Assembly: GCF_004799035.1 (NCBI RefSeq)
Contig: NZ_MWIO01000033.1
Coordinates: 1 to 52,279 of the forward strand
Length of the DNA: 52,279 nt
Source of the DNA: Rhodanobacter lindaniclasticus
GTDB taxonomy: Bacteria; Pseudomonadota; Gammaproteobacteria; Xanthomonadales; Rhodanobacteraceae
Direction of reading: 5' to 3'
A program made the translations under genes and the position numbers. Each line of letters begins with the position of its first letter. The first letter of the stretch is position 1. Of this stretch, positions 24,247 to 33,945 are shown in pieces. Under the pieces are notes generated by a model. It did no database searches, was not told where the DNA came from, and saw only the letters and a program-made list of their open reading frames with translations.

Positions 24247-24534
24247 CTAGTTGATGATGACGGTGAAGCAACCCAGCACGATGCTGCCGCCGTGGGCGGT
24301 ACTGTCGCCCAGCCGCGCCGCCGGCAGGCCTCCGATCAACACCTTGGGCGCGCCCATGACGATGGTATCCGGTGGTCCGACGCAGGTGACCATGTCGCTC
24401 ATCCGCGCCGCCGGCAAGCCGCCGATCAGCACCTTGGGCGCACCCGGCGACAGGATCGGGCCGCCTACGTGCGGCACCACGCCGGTCACCATCGGGCATA
24501 CATGCATGTCGGTAAGGCGTGCGGCGGGAGGCAT
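24247..24534 (-). CDS. PAAR-domain T6SS spike-tip protein
   Basis: A 95-residue PAAR protein that would cap the VgrG spike. It begins MPPAARLTDMHVCPM and contains two near-identical blocks, GAPKVLIGGLPAAR followed by MSDMVTC and by LGDSTAH, with the His and Cys residues typical of the zinc-binding tip. It consists of the PAAR fold alone with no effector extension. It is the first gene of the T6SS group, 86 nt downstream of tldD, and is followed after 95 nt by the TPR-methyltransferase gene. Confidence 0.93.
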   Translation of the reverse strand: MPPAARLTDMHVCPMVTGVVPHVGGPILSPGAPKVLIGGLPAARMSDMVTCVGPPDTIVMGAPKVLIGGLPAARLGDSTAHGGSIVLGCFTVIIN

Positions 24535-24620
24535 GACGAACTCCGTGGCTCGATGGGCATCGCTCGCCCGGATGGTACGCCAGATCGGTACGCCGAGTCA
24601 GCCGCGCTGCCGCGCCCGGA

Positions 24621-26060
24621 CTACGAGGCCGTACCGCCAACCGTCATCGAGTCGATCTTCAATGTCGGCTGGCCCACGCCCACCGGCACGCTCTGCCCAT
24701 CCTTGCCGCACACGCCCACGCCGTCATCCAGCGCCAGATCGTTGCCGATCATCGAGACGCGATTGAGCACCTCGGGGCCGCTGCCGATCAGCGTGGCGCC
24801 CTTCACCGGGCGGGTGATTTTTCCGTCCTCGATCAGGTACGCCTCGGAGGCGGAGAAGGTGAACTTGCCGTTGGTGATGTCGACCTGGCCGCCGCCGAAG
24901 TTCGGCGCATACAGGCCTTTCTTCACCGAGCGGATGATCTCGGCCGGATCGTGCCCGCCGGCCAGCATGTAGGTGTTGGTCATGCGCGGCATCGGCAGCG
25001 CGGTGAATGATTCGCGGCGGCCGTTGCCGGTCGGCGCCATGCCCATCAGGCGCGCGTTGAGCTTGTCCTGCATGTAGCCCTTCAGGATGCCGTCCTCGAT
25101 CAGCGTGGTGCACTCGGTCGGCGTGCCTTCGTCGTCGATGCTGAGCGAGCCCCGGCGGCCGGCCAGGGTGCCGTCGTCGACGATGGTGACGCCCTTCGCC
25201 GCCACGCGCTGGCCGAGGCGGCCGGCGAAGGCGGAGCTGCCCTTGCGGTTGAAGTCGCCTTCCAGGCCGTGGCCGATCGCTTCGTGCAGCAGCACGCCCG
25301 GCCAGCCGGGGCCGAGCACCACGGTCATCTGGCCAGCGGGCGCGTCGACGGAATCGAGGTTGACCAGTGCCTGACGCACGGCCTCGTCGGCGAAACGCAA
25401 GGCGCGGCCGTTCTCGAGCAGTTCGCGATAGCCGTAGCGGCCGCCACCGCCAGCGTAGCCCTGCTCGCGGCGGCCGTTGGCCTCGGCGATCACCTGCACG
25501 TTGATGCGCACCAGCGGCCGCACGTCGGCGGCCAGGGTGCCGTCGGAGGCGGCGATGAGGATGGTGTCCATCGTCGCGGCCAGGCTGACGATGACCTGCT
25601 TGATGCGTGGATCACGCGAGCGCGCGTACGCATCGACCTCGCGCAGCAGCGCGATCTTGTCGGGATTGGGCAGACTCTCGACCGGATCGATCGCCGGATA
25701 CAGCGCGCGCGCGTCGTGCAGCGCCAGCGGTTTGCCTGCTCCGTTGCCGCCGTGCGCGATCGCGCGGGCGGCTTTCGACGCTTCCAGCAATTGCGGCAAG
25801 ACGATCTCGTCGGAATAGGCGAAGCCGGTCTTCTCGCCGGACATCGCGCGCACGCCCACGCCCTGCTCGATCGAGTGGCTGCCGTCCTTGACGATGCCCT
25901 CCTCCAGCGTCCACGACTCGCTGCGCGAATGCTGGAAGTAGAGATCGGCGGCGTCGATCGACGGCCCCATCAGCTGACCGAACACGCGGTCGAGGTCGCC
26001 GGTGGCAATGCCTCCGGGGGACAGCAGCTTGCTTTCGGCGAGGGCGATCAGTGAATCCAT
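24621..26060 (-). CDS. tldD: Metalloprotease TldD
   Basis: The TldD subunit of the TldD/TldE (PmbA) zinc protease, which degrades unfolded peptides and matures some microcins and antitoxins. It has 479 residues from [11 protein letters not shown] (ATG at 26060), the usual family length. The zinc motif [11 protein letters not shown] is present, along with the family segments [32 protein letters not shown] and [18 protein letters not shown]. It is the last gene of the rng-yhdP-tldD run, 76 nt after yhdP, the same order as in E. coli. Its partner pmbA is not in the window. Confidence 0.96.
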   Translation of the reverse strand: MDSLIALAESKLLSPGGIATGDLDRVFGQLMGPSIDAADLYFQHSRSESWTLEEGIVKDGSHSIEQGVGVRAMSGEKTGFAYSDEIVLPQLLEASKAARAIAHGGNGAGKPLALHDARALYPAIDPVESLPNPDKIALLREVDAYARSRDPRIKQVIVSLAATMDTILIAASDGTLAADVRPLVRINVQVIAEANGRREQGYAGGGGRYGYRELLENGRALRFADEAVRQALVNLDSVDAPAGQMTVVLGPGWPGVLLHEAIGHGLEGDFNRKGSSAFAGRLGQRVAAKGVTIVDDGTLAGRRGSLSIDDEGTPTECTTLIEDGILKGYMQDKLNARLMGMAPTGNGRRESFTALPMPRMTNTYMLAGGHDPAEIIRSVKKGLYAPNFGGGQVDITNGKFTFSASEAYLIEDGKITRPVKGATLIGSGPEVLNRVSMIGNDLALDDGVGVCGKDGQSVPVGVGQPTLKIDSMTVGGTAS

Positions 26061-26136
26061 GGAGGCTTGCCTGTGGTCGATCCGGTACTGTCCCACATGG
26101 GGCTGGCGGAGCCGGCTTTAAAGTCGACGCCCCGCT

Positions 26137-29100
26137 TCACGGCCCCGAAGACCGGGCGCTGGCGGGCGCCAGCGCTGAGCTGGCCGGCGCCGCGCTGCCG
26201 GACGAAGCCGGCGCGGGTTCGAGCAACAGGCTCGGCGGCACCACCACGTCGTGCTTCTCGACCAGGGTCATCTTCGGGTCATCCCAGCTGCCGGTGATCC
26301 GGTAGCGCGCGCTGGCTGCCTTGTTCAGGCCCTTGCCGAGCAGCCCCTGCACCGCGAAGCCGGCCGCCGCACCGAGTGGACCGCCGACCACCGCCCCCAC
26401 CACCGGCAGGCTGTTGCCGACGTGCGGCACCACGATCATCTGCTGGTCGTAGTCGCGGGCACGCAGGCCGGTGCGGCCGGTGACGCTGATGTTGGCCGCC
26501 GGCCCCCTGATCACCAGGTTGTCGGTGATGGCGTTGCCGTTGGCCAGGCGGAAATCGCCGCTGATCGAATCGAAACCCAGCCCCTTGCCGAACACGTCAC
26601 CGAAATCCAGCGTGAGCCGCCGCGGCAGGTCGGCGAGCGAGACCAGACCCAGCAGGCGCCCCATGCCAGGCGAGCTGGCTTCGGGGATGCGGCCATCATT
26701 GACCTGCACCTTGAGCGTGCCGTCCATCGTGGCCAGCGACAGCGCCGTAGGGCTGCCGGGCCAGCTGGCATCGAGTTCGTCGCGGGTCCGGCCGCCATCG
26801 ACCAGCCCGTCGTAGCCGAATGCCGAGAGCATCGCGCCGAGATCCTCGGCGGAGAAACTGATCCGCATGTGCGTGCGGCTGTCGGTCGCGGTGCCCTCCC
26901 AGTCGCCGCTGGCGGTGACCTGCACGCGCGGGGACAGCGCGCGCAGTTGCTCGATGTGCATGCCCCTGGGCGTGGGCCAGGTCTCCAGCCGCGCTTCGCC
27001 CAATTTGGCATCGCCCAGGCGCAGGTCCCGCACCCACAGGTGGAGCGGCGGCAGGGCCGCGGGATTGATGCCGGTGTTCGCCGGGTCATCGGCGAGTGCG
27101 ACCGGTGCCGGCTGGGTGGCGGTCACGGTCGCCGCGACGGCGGGTGCACTCGCCGCGCTGGTCGATGCTGCGGTCGCGCCGGGCTGCCGCGGCCAGTGCA
27201 GATGCTCCATGCGCGCGGTGACACCGCGCTTGTCCAGCTCGTCGGTCGGTACCTTGATGTTGCCGGCCATGGCCGGGCCGTCCACGTCCACGCTGAGCAC
27301 GTCGGGCTGCGGCGTGGCGCGCACCGTGAGCGCGCCGAGCGGACGGTCGAAACCCATCGCCTGGTCGGTGCTGACGTCGATGCTTTCCAGTTCCGGGCCG
27401 TCGCCGCCGGCACCTGCGACCGTGCGCTGAACCCACCCGGCAACGTCCAGCCGCGCCGCATGGCCGCGGATGCGCAAGCCCCGCGCGGGTAGCGTCTGCG
27501 GCATCTGGCTGCCGAACGCCAGGGTGCCGGACAGCGGGCGACCGGCCGCGTCATCGGCCAGGCGCAGGTGGCCGCGCAGCAATTGCCCCAGTTCCAGTTG
27601 CAGGTTGCTTCCCGCGGTCGGCAGGCTCATCTGCAGATGCAGCGGCAGGCTGTCCGCAGCGGATTTGTCCAGCGGTGCGGGCAGCGCCAGGGCGGTGCCG
27701 CGGAGCGAAGAATCGATGCTGAGCATCTGCGCGAGATCATCGCTGCCCGGTCGATGGGCGAGCGTGAACCCGATGCCGAACGGGCTGCGCCCCTGCGCGA
27801 GCTCGCCCAGCCATGTCAGCGATGGATATCCCTGGACCAGTTCGGCGACCTGGTAGTTGCCCTGCAAGCTGGCCCGGAACACGGTGTCCGGGTCGGCGTT
27901 GGCGCCGGCGATCGCCAGCTGCAGTCGTGCGGGTTTGCCATGGAACACGGTATCCAGCGGTCCGCCCTGCAGACCGCGCAGATCGAAGCGCAACGGACCG
28001 GTGATGTCGCCCAGCGCCAGCTGCCAGTCGGGCGCCGTGAGGTCGGCATCGCGCAACTGCGCGGTGCCATCGAGTTGTGCGCCCGCGACGTCGGTCAAGG
28101 GCAGGCTCAGGTGGAAATCGAACGTGCCGCGCCCCCCCAGCCTGAGCTTGGCCAGCGTATCGGAGGCCCGGCTGGCAACCGGACTCCTGCGTGCGAAGTT
28201 CAGCAGGCTCGCGCCGCTGCCGTTGCCGCGCACGTTGAGATCGAGCAGGGCCTGGCCGAATTCCGGGATCAACGCCACCGCGCTGTCCACTTTCACGCCC
28301 AGCGAATGACCCGCGCTGGCCTGCACCAGCATGCCGCCATTGACGAAGCTGGCCACCGCCTCGACACCTTCGGCCTGTGGCCACTCCTCGCCGTAGTCGA
28401 GAGTCAGCCCGTGAATCTCGGCATGCGCTTCGAAGCGGCCCTCGTTGTGATGGAACGGCCAGTCCGCCAGGTCGCCGCGCACCAGCACCTGCGCCTGCCC
28501 GACGGTGCCGGCCACCAGCGCGCGATCCAGCCACGCCACGGTCGCCGGCGGCATCACGTTGACCGGCCAGAACAGCTTGGCCGCGGGAACGTCGGCATGC
28601 TCGATCGAAGCGTACAGGCCCAGCCAGGGCGCACCGCCGCCCGCGGGCAGCACCGCCTCGCCGCGCGCGCTGCCGGCATAGCCCTCGCCGACGAAGGCCA
28701 GGCTGTCGGCGCCGAGGTGCCAGCCGCCATCCTGCGGCCAGAACGCCAGCGTCCCGGACAACTTCGACAACACGAACGGGCGGCGGAACACCTGCGGGAA
28801 CGTCACCGTGGTGGCCTGCGCGGGAAGCTCCAGCGAGAACGCCTCGGCATCGCCGCGCACAACGCCGCGCAGGTTGCTCAGGCCCGGCGATTTTTCCACC
28901 GGATCGATGCCGAGTTTGTCGAACGCCACCGCCAGGCGCTGCAAGCCGCCCGCCCGCGTCCAGTGCAGCGCCAGCTGTTCGAGTTCGCCGTGCGGATGTC
29001 CGCTGCCGATCCAGCGCGCCAGGCTCGGCGACAGATCCGGCGTCAGCCCAAGCCACGGCAGCAGCGGCGCCAGTTGCAGCTTGCGTGCTGCGGCGTCCAG

Positions 29101-30090
29101 GCGGAACTGCGGCGTGCCGGGCTGCTCCAGTTCAACCACCGCGGCGCTGCCGTCATCACCGGCCCAGCGCAACGTGTATCCGGCATCCTCGGCATGGATC
29201 CCGGCCAGGCCATGCAGCGAGGCCACGTCGGCCATGCCGCCGCCAGGCCCGCGTACCGACAACGTGTCCAGGTCGACGCGCACCACGCTGTCGCCCAGTT
29301 GGCCCTGGTTCCAGTCGAGCCATGCATTGAGGCGGCCGGTGCCGTGCTCGATCCCGTAGCCTTGCAGGTCGATGCCGTCGAGCAAGGGTTTCAGGTGGGC
29401 CGCGTCGGCGCTGACCCACAGCCTGCCGGATCGCTCGTCCTGGCGCAGATCGCCCACCGCGCGCACGCTGGCCTCGGCCACGCCTTCGCGCCGCAGACTG
29501 CCGCCGAAGCGGATGCGATCACCCTGCAAACTGACCCGCAACTGCCGCGACAACAAGGTGTAGTGCTTGCCCAGCGTGGCATCGGTCACCACCACGCGCA
29601 GGTCGTCCAGCCACAGGTCCACCGACAAATGGCGCAGCGACAGCGCCGGCTGCTCCGTGCCGCCGCCGGTGCCCAGCCCGCTGACGCGCCAGCCGCTGCC
29701 ATCGTGCAGCAGGTCGAGCTGCAGGCCGCGGGCATACACGTTGAACAGATGCCGCGACGGCAGCAGCCAGCCACCGAGGTCCAGTTTCAAGCGGGATTCC
29801 GGCAGCTGCAGTGCCGCGCCATTCGTCCCGGCGGCCGGACCGATACGCACGTCCTGCAGCACGAATTCCGGACCGCCCGGCGTCCATCGCCCCACCATCG
29901 AGGCGATGCCGACCGGCCGCTGCAAGCGCTGGCTCAGTTGGGCGGCCACCCATTCCGGATGGCGTGCCAGCAGCGGCAGCAGCAATTGCGCCAGCGCCGC
30001 CAGCACGGCAAACAGGATCACCAGCACGCCCGCAGCCCAACCCAGGCCGCGCGCGCCACCGTGCAATCGACGACGCCACACCTTGTTCAT
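26137..30090 (-). CDS. yhdP: YhdP family AsmA-like intermembrane lipid-transport protein
   Basis: A 1317-residue member of the YhdP/TIGR02099 group (E. coli YhdP is 1266). In E. coli, YhdP, TamB and YdbH bridge the envelope and move phospholipids to the outer membrane. One N-terminal membrane helix lies at about 17-40 (WAAGVLVILFAVLAALAQLLLPLL), followed by a long periplasmic beta-rich body and the typical C-terminal AsmA_2 region (GDVFGKGLGFDSISGDFRLANGNAITDNLVIRGPAANISVTGRTG). It lies 21 nt after rng. The C-terminal tail is Ala/Ser/Pro-rich low complexity and probably disordered. Confidence 0.95.
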   Translation of the reverse strand: MNKVWRRRLHGGARGLGWAAGVLVILFAVLAALAQLLLPLLARHPEWVAAQLSQRLQRPVGIASMVGRWTPGGPEFVLQDVRIGPAAGTNGAALQLPESRLKLDLGGWLLPSRHLFNVYARGLQLDLLHDGSGWRVSGLGTGGGTEQPALSLRHLSVDLWLDDLRVVVTDATLGKHYTLLSRQLRVSLQGDRIRFGGSLRREGVAEASVRAVGDLRQDERSGRLWVSADAAHLKPLLDGIDLQGYGIEHGTGRLNAWLDWNQGQLGDSVVRVDLDTLSVRGPGGGMADVASLHGLAGIHAEDAGYTLRWAGDDGSAAVVELEQPGTPQFRLDAAARKLQLAPLLPWLGLTPDLSPSLARWIGSGHPHGELEQLALHWTRAGGLQRLAVAFDKLGIDPVEKSPGLSNLRGVVRGDAEAFSLELPAQATTVTFPQVFRRPFVLSKLSGTLAFWPQDGGWHLGADSLAFVGEGYAGSARGEAVLPAGGGAPWLGLYASIEHADVPAAKLFWPVNVMPPATVAWLDRALVAGTVGQAQVLVRGDLADWPFHHNEGRFEAHAEIHGLTLDYGEEWPQAEGVEAVASFVNGGMLVQASAGHSLGVKVDSAVALIPEFGQALLDLNVRGNGSGASLLNFARRSPVASRASDTLAKLRLGGRGTFDFHLSLPLTDVAGAQLDGTAQLRDADLTAPDWQLALGDITGPLRFDLRGLQGGPLDTVFHGKPARLQLAIAGANADPDTVFRASLQGNYQVAELVQGYPSLTWLGELAQGRSPFGIGFTLAHRPGSDDLAQMLSIDSSLRGTALALPAPLDKSAADSLPLHLQMSLPTAGSNLQLELGQLLRGHLRLADDAAGRPLSGTLAFGSQMPQTLPARGLRIRGHAARLDVAGWVQRTVAGAGGDGPELESIDVSTDQAMGFDRPLGALTVRATPQPDVLSVDVDGPAMAGNIKVPTDELDKRGVTARMEHLHWPRQPGATAASTSAASAPAVAATVTATQPAPVALADDPANTGINPAALPPLHLWVRDLRLGDAKLGEARLETWPTPRGMHIEQLRALSPRVQVTASGDWEGTATDSRTHMRISFSAEDLGAMLSAFGYDGLVDGGRTRDELDASWPGSPTALSLATMDGTLKVQVNDGRIPEASSPGMGRLLGLVSLADLPRRLTLDFGDVFGKGLGFDSISGDFRLANGNAITDNLVIRGPAANISVTGRTGLRARDYDQQMIVVPHVGNSLPVVGAVVGGPLGAAAGFAVQGLLGKGLNKAASARYRITGSWDDPKMTLVEKHDVVVPPSLLLEPAPASSGSAAPASSALAPASARSSGP

Positions 30091-30111
30091 GCGCTCTTGG
30101 CCAGCGTCGAC

Positions 30112-31611
30112 TTACAGCAAGACCACATCGAACTGTTCCTGCGAATAATGCTCTTCCGCCTGGAAGCGTATGCTCTTGGAGATGAACTCCTCCAACTCGG
30201 CGACCGCGGCGGATTCCTCTTCCAGGATGCGGCTCACCACGGAAGGGCTGGCCATCACCAGCAATTTCTCGGCGTTGAACTGGCGCACGGCACGGGTGAT
30301 CTCGCGAAAGATCTCGTAGGTCACCGTCTCGGCCGTCTTCAGCATGCCGCGGCCGTTGCAGGCCGGGCACGGTTCGCACAGCTGGCGGGCCAGACTCTCG
30401 GTGGTGCGCTTGCGGGTCATCTCGACCAGGCCCAGCGCGGACATCGGGTACACCGTGGTCTTGGCATGGTCGCGTGCCAGTCCCTTGCCCAGCATGCGCA
30501 GCACCTGGCGCTTGTGCTCCTCATCGGTCATGTCGATGAAGTCGATGATGATGATGCCGCCCAGGTTGCGCAGCCGCAGTTGGCGCGCCGCGGCCTGCGC
30601 CGCCTCCAGGTTGGTGCGGTAGACGGTTTCCTCGAGATTGCGCGTGCCGAGATAGGCGCCGGTGTTGACGTCGATCGTGGTCATCGCCTCGGTCTGGTCC
30701 ACGATCAGGTAGCCGCCGGATTTGAGCGGCACGTCCTTCTTCAACGCGCGCTGCATTTCGTCCTCGACGCCGTACAGGTCGAAGATCGGGCGCTCGCCGT
30801 CGTAGTGCTCTACGCGGTCGTCCAGCTGCGGCATGAACTTGTGCACGAACCGGGCCACCCGCTCGAAGGTTTCGCGCGAATCGACCCGCACCTTCTCGAT
30901 GTCCTCGTTGAGCATGTCGCGCAGGCTGCGCAGCGGCAGCGACAACTCTTCGTAGACCCGTTCGCCCACGCGCGCCTTGGCGATGTTCTCCTGCACCACG
31001 CGCCACACCTTGCCCAGGTAGGTCACGTCGAACGCGAGCGACTCCGCACCCTGGCCCTCGGCATTGGTGCGCACGATGTAGCCGAGACGGTTGCCTTCGA
31101 CCGCGTCCGCGCCGATCAGCGTGCCCAGCACTTCGCGCAAGCGCTGGCGCTCGACCTCGTCCTCGATGCGGGCCGAGATGCCCAGCGTGCGCGCATGCGG
31201 CAACAGCACCAGGTAACGCGAGGGGATCGACAGGTGCGCCGACAACCTCGCCCCCTTGGTGCTGATCGGGTCCTTCACCACCTGCACCACGATCTCCTGG
31301 CCCTCGTGCACCAGTTCGCTGATCGACGGCACGTGGCCGTTGCCGTTGCCGCCGGATTCCTCCTCCTCGACCGACGAGATCGCCGGGCGCACGATGTCCG
31401 AGGCATGCAGGAACGCGGCCCGCTCCAGGCCGATCTCGACAAACGCCGCCTGCATGCCCGGCATCACGCGCTGCACGCGGCCCTTGTAGATGTTGCCGAC
31501 GTAGCCACGCCGCGAGGCCCGTTCGACGTGCACTTCCTGCAACATGCCGTTCTCGACCACGCCGACCCGGGTTTCACGCGGTGTCACGTTGATCAGTATT
31601 TCTTCACTCAC
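30112..31611 (-). CDS. rng: Ribonuclease G
   Basis: The endoribonuclease that matures the 5' end of 16S rRNA and degrades some mRNAs. It has 499 residues (E. coli 489). The GTG at 31611 (VSEEILINVTPRETRVG) has GGGAG 6 nt upstream and matches the family N-terminus; an ATG at 31698 would add 29 unrelated residues and overlap the promoter. An S1-like domain lies near 35-130 (GNIYKGRVQRVMPGMQAAFVEIG). The catalytic region has IIIDFIDM and the zinc-link motif CPACNGRG. It is the first gene of rng-yhdP-tldD. The maf gene that precedes rng in E. coli is absent. Confidence 0.96.
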   Translation of the reverse strand: MSEEILINVTPRETRVGVVENGMLQEVHVERASRRGYVGNIYKGRVQRVMPGMQAAFVEIGLERAAFLHASDIVRPAISSVEEEESGGNGNGHVPSISELVHEGQEIVVQVVKDPISTKGARLSAHLSIPSRYLVLLPHARTLGISARIEDEVERQRLREVLGTLIGADAVEGNRLGYIVRTNAEGQGAESLAFDVTYLGKVWRVVQENIAKARVGERVYEELSLPLRSLRDMLNEDIEKVRVDSRETFERVARFVHKFMPQLDDRVEHYDGERPIFDLYGVEDEMQRALKKDVPLKSGGYLIVDQTEAMTTIDVNTGAYLGTRNLEETVYRTNLEAAQAAARQLRLRNLGGIIIIDFIDMTDEEHKRQVLRMLGKGLARDHAKTTVYPMSALGLVEMTRKRTTESLARQLCEPCPACNGRGMLKTAETVTYEIFREITRAVRQFNAEKLLVMASPSVVSRILEEESAAVAELEEFISKSIRFQAEEHYSQEQFDVVLL

Positions 31612-31636
31612 CGCACACTCCCAGGCACGAGGCATC

Positions 31637-31666
31637 TTTATAGCCGTTGCCCATGCAGGCTGTCGA
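31637..31666 (-). promoter_or_regulatory. Sigma-70 promoter for rng-yhdP-tldD
   Basis: On the minus strand TCGACA (31666-31661), an 18-nt spacer and TATAAA (31642-31637); each box matches 5 of 6 consensus bases. It predicts a transcript start near 31630 and a leader of about 20 nt carrying the GGGAG ribosome site. It lies in the 262-nt divergent gap (31612-31873), in which I found no other gene. Confidence 0.6.
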
Positions 31667-31873
31667 TGAACGGCGACGGGAAATCGACCCGGCCGCACCG
31701 ATACTGCAGAATGGGTCCGTTTTCCTCTCGTCCGCCGCGCCCGGAAGCTCGTGTTTCTTCAGGCCCGGAACCCGGCCCCGGCAAACTGGCACCCGGTTCG
31801 CGCGCGAAGAATCCACAGCCGGCGGTTCTCTCCACCAGCCCCGAGACCCGCCCACCACCCTGGAGCCTGCCGC

Positions 31874-32566
31874 ATGACCACCCCGATACTGCTGGCCTGG
31901 AGCGGTGGCAAGGACTGCCTGCTGGCGCTGCAGCGACTGCTGGCCGATCCGGCCTGGCAGGTGGTCGGGCTGCTGACCACGGTCAACCGCAACTACCAGC
32001 GCGTGGCGATGCACGGCGTCCATCGCGAGGTGTTGCTGGCGCAGACGAGCGCGCTCGGCCTGCCGCTGGTCGAGGTGCTGCTGGACTGGCCCGGCAGCAA
32101 CGAAGCCTACGAGAAAGCCCACGCCAACGCCCTGGTCGAGGCCCGCATGCGCTGGCCCGGCATCCGCCACTGCGCGTTCGGCGACCTGTACCTGGAGGAC
32201 GTGCGTGACTACCGCGTGCGCCAGCTCGGCCGCGAAAACTGGCGCGCGGTGTTCCCGCTGTGGGGCGAAGACACGACGGCGCTGTCGCGACGTTTCGTGG
32301 GCGAGGGCCATCGTGCCGTGCTGTGCTGCGTGGACACCCAGCAACTGGACGGCGACTTCTGCGGCCGCGACTACGATGCAGGTCTGCTCGACGCCCTGCC
32401 GGCCGGGGTGGACCCGTGCGGCGAACGCGGCGAGTTCCACACGCTGAGCTACGCCGGCCCGCTGTTCCGCCACCCGCTGCGGCTGCGCCGCGGCGAATCG
32501 GTGCTGCGCGACGAGCGTTTCCAGTACACCGATTTCCTGCTCGACAAGCATGCTGGCCCGGCCTGA
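31874..32566 (+). CDS. Dph6-like ATP-pyrophosphatase (adenine nucleotide alpha-hydrolase family)
   Basis: A 230-residue PP-loop ATPase with the N-terminal ATP signature WSGGKDCLLAL (residues 9-19). Later conserved blocks are GDLYLEDVRDYR and the C-terminal DPCGERGEFHTLSY, typical of the diphthine-ammonia-ligase-like family. Bacteria lack diphthamide, so the true substrate is unknown; amide-forming chemistry on a small molecule or protein is inferred. It is divergent from rng, and its last 17 nt overlap the next gene, suggesting coupled translation. Confidence 0.88.
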   Translation: MTTPILLAWSGGKDCLLALQRLLADPAWQVVGLLTTVNRNYQRVAMHGVHREVLLAQTSALGLPLVEVLLDWPGSNEAYEKAHANALVEARMRWPGIRHCAFGDLYLEDVRDYRVRQLGRENWRAVFPLWGEDTTALSRRFVGEGHRAVLCCVDTQQLDGDFCGRDYDAGLLDALPAGVDPCGERGEFHTLSYAGPLFRHPLRLRRGESVLRDERFQYTDFLLDKHAGPA

Positions 32567-33065
32567 CCTCATCCTGCCGGACCTGCTGGCGCCCGGATTG
32601 CGCTTGGTGTTCTGCGGCACCGCCGCCGGCGCTCGCTCGGCCGCGGAAGGCGCCTATTACGCACACCCGGGCAACCTGTTCTGGCCTGCGCTGTTCGAGG
32701 CCGGGTTCACCCCGCGGCAGTTTGCACCGGCAGACTTTCCGGAGCTGCTGCAGCTCGGCATCGGACTCACCGACCTGGCCAAGCGCCACAGCGGCAACGA
32801 CGCCGAGCTGCCCCGCGACGCCTTCGACGCCGCCGCACTGCGCCGCAAGATCCGGCGCTGCCGGCCGCGCCTGCTCGCCTTCACCAGCAAGAACGCCGCC
32901 CGCGCGGCGCTTGGCCACCCGGTTGACCATGGCCTGCAGGACGAAACCTTCGGTGATACGCGCTTGTTCGTGCTGCCCTCGCCCTCCGGCCAGGCGCGCG
33001 GTCACTGGAACCCGCAGCCGTGGCGGGCGCTGGGCGCGTTGTACCGGGCCGAGGGCGGGTGCTGA
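32550..33065 (+). CDS. mug: Mismatch-specific (G:U/G:T) DNA glycosylase, Mug family
   Basis: A 171-residue uracil-DNA-glycosylase superfamily protein that would excise uracil or thymine from mismatches. Motif 1 is LVFCGTAAGARSA (the subfamily variant of GINPG) and motif 2 is VLPSPSGQARGHWNPQPW, the pattern of xanthomonad-type Mug proteins. PGNLFWPAL supports the fold. It starts inside the Dph6-like gene (17-nt overlap) and ends 13 nt before the convergent cytochrome gene. E. coli Mug is 168 residues. Confidence 0.9.
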   Translation: MLARPDLILPDLLAPGLRLVFCGTAAGARSAAEGAYYAHPGNLFWPALFEAGFTPRQFAPADFPELLQLGIGLTDLAKRHSGNDAELPRDAFDAAALRRKIRRCRPRLLAFTSKNAARAALGHPVDHGLQDETFGDTRLFVLPSPSGQARGHWNPQPWRALGALYRAEGGC

Positions 33066-33078
33066 CGCGCCGGCAGCT

Positions 33079-33849
33079 TCAGCCGGCCGTCGTGGCCGGT
33101 GGCGCCGCTTCGGTCGCCGCATCCAGTACCCCGCAACGCAGCGGCGGCTGCACCGAACCGGCCGGTTGCGCATGGGTATCCGTCGGCAGCTCACGGCTGG
33201 CCAGCGCCGCGGCCACCGCGCTGATGTCCGAATCGCTCAGCCGACTGGCCACCTCGGCCATGCAGTCCGGCGCCAGCGTGGCACGGGTGTGCGTGCGCCA
33301 TGAACCCAGTTGCGCACTGACGTAGTCGTAAGGCAGTCCCACCAGGCCGGGGATCGAGGGTTCCACGCCGGTCAGCTGCCTGCCGTGGCAACTGGCACAG
33401 GCGGGGATGCGCCGGGACGGATCGCCCTCTTCCAGCAATTGCGCACCGCGCTGCAGTACTGCGCTGGACACGGCTGGCGCCGGCGAGCGCTCGAACGGTA
33501 CGCGCTGGGCAGCGAAGTATTCGGCGATTTCGCGTATGTACGTCGGCCCCAGTTCGCGCACGGTGTACTCCATCGGTGCGTACTTGCGCAGCCCGTCCTG
33601 GAAGTCCTGCAGTTGCCGCGCCAGGTACGCCGCGGGCTTGCCTGCCAGGCGCGGGAAATAGCCGCTGGCGGCACGCCCTTCACCCTGCACGCCGTGGCAC
33701 GTGGTGCAGGCGGCGATGCGCTGCTGCAAGGTATCGGGAACCGCGGGATGGTCGGCGGCACGACTGGCGGTACCGAACCACAGGGCGACCGCGAACAGGA
33801 TGGTCACTTCGAACGACTTGGCACGATGCAGGCTGGCGTTTGTAATCAT
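33079..33849 (-). CDS. Di-heme cytochrome c (c4-like)
   Basis: A 256-residue exported cytochrome. The N-terminal signal segment is hydrophobic at about 15-31 (VTILFAVALWFGTASRA, cleavage before ADH). Two heme-binding sites, CTTCH (48-52) and CASCH (151-155), sit in two similar cytochrome domains. Later Met residues that could be distal ligands include the one in YAPMEY. It probably transfers electrons in the periplasm near a terminal oxidase, which is a family inference. The ATG has no clear Shine-Dalgarno and lies at the predicted transcription start. Confidence 0.9.
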   Translation of the reverse strand: MITNASLHRAKSFEVTILFAVALWFGTASRAADHPAVPDTLQQRIAACTTCHGVQGEGRAASGYFPRLAGKPAAYLARQLQDFQDGLRKYAPMEYTVRELGPTYIREIAEYFAAQRVPFERSPAPAVSSAVLQRGAQLLEEGDPSRRIPACASCHGRQLTGVEPSIPGLVGLPYDYVSAQLGSWRTHTRATLAPDCMAEVASRLSDSDISAVAAALASRELPTDTHAQPAGSVQPPLRCGVLDAATEAAPPATTAG

Positions 33850-33855
33850 CCGGCG

Positions 33856-33884
33856 ATTGTACGCTGGCGACCGCAGCGCCCAAA
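33856..33884 (-). promoter_or_regulatory. Candidate promoter of the di-heme cytochrome gene
   Basis: On the minus strand TTTGGG (33884-33879), 17 nt, then TACAAT (33861-33856). The -10 box matches 5 of 6 consensus bases; the -35 box is weak. The predicted start, 6-7 nt further on, coincides with the ATG at 33849, which would give a leaderless mRNA. Confidence 0.4.
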
Positions 33885-33945
33885 CTGCGCCGGCGCTAAG
33901 CTGGCCGGGCGACCACACGCCGCATCGTCGAACCCGGGGGTTACC

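Noticed and set aside
27568..32208. 1546-codon open frame on the plus strand
   Set aside because: Runs antisense through yhdP and rng and into the Dph6-like gene in another frame; composition is arbitrary.
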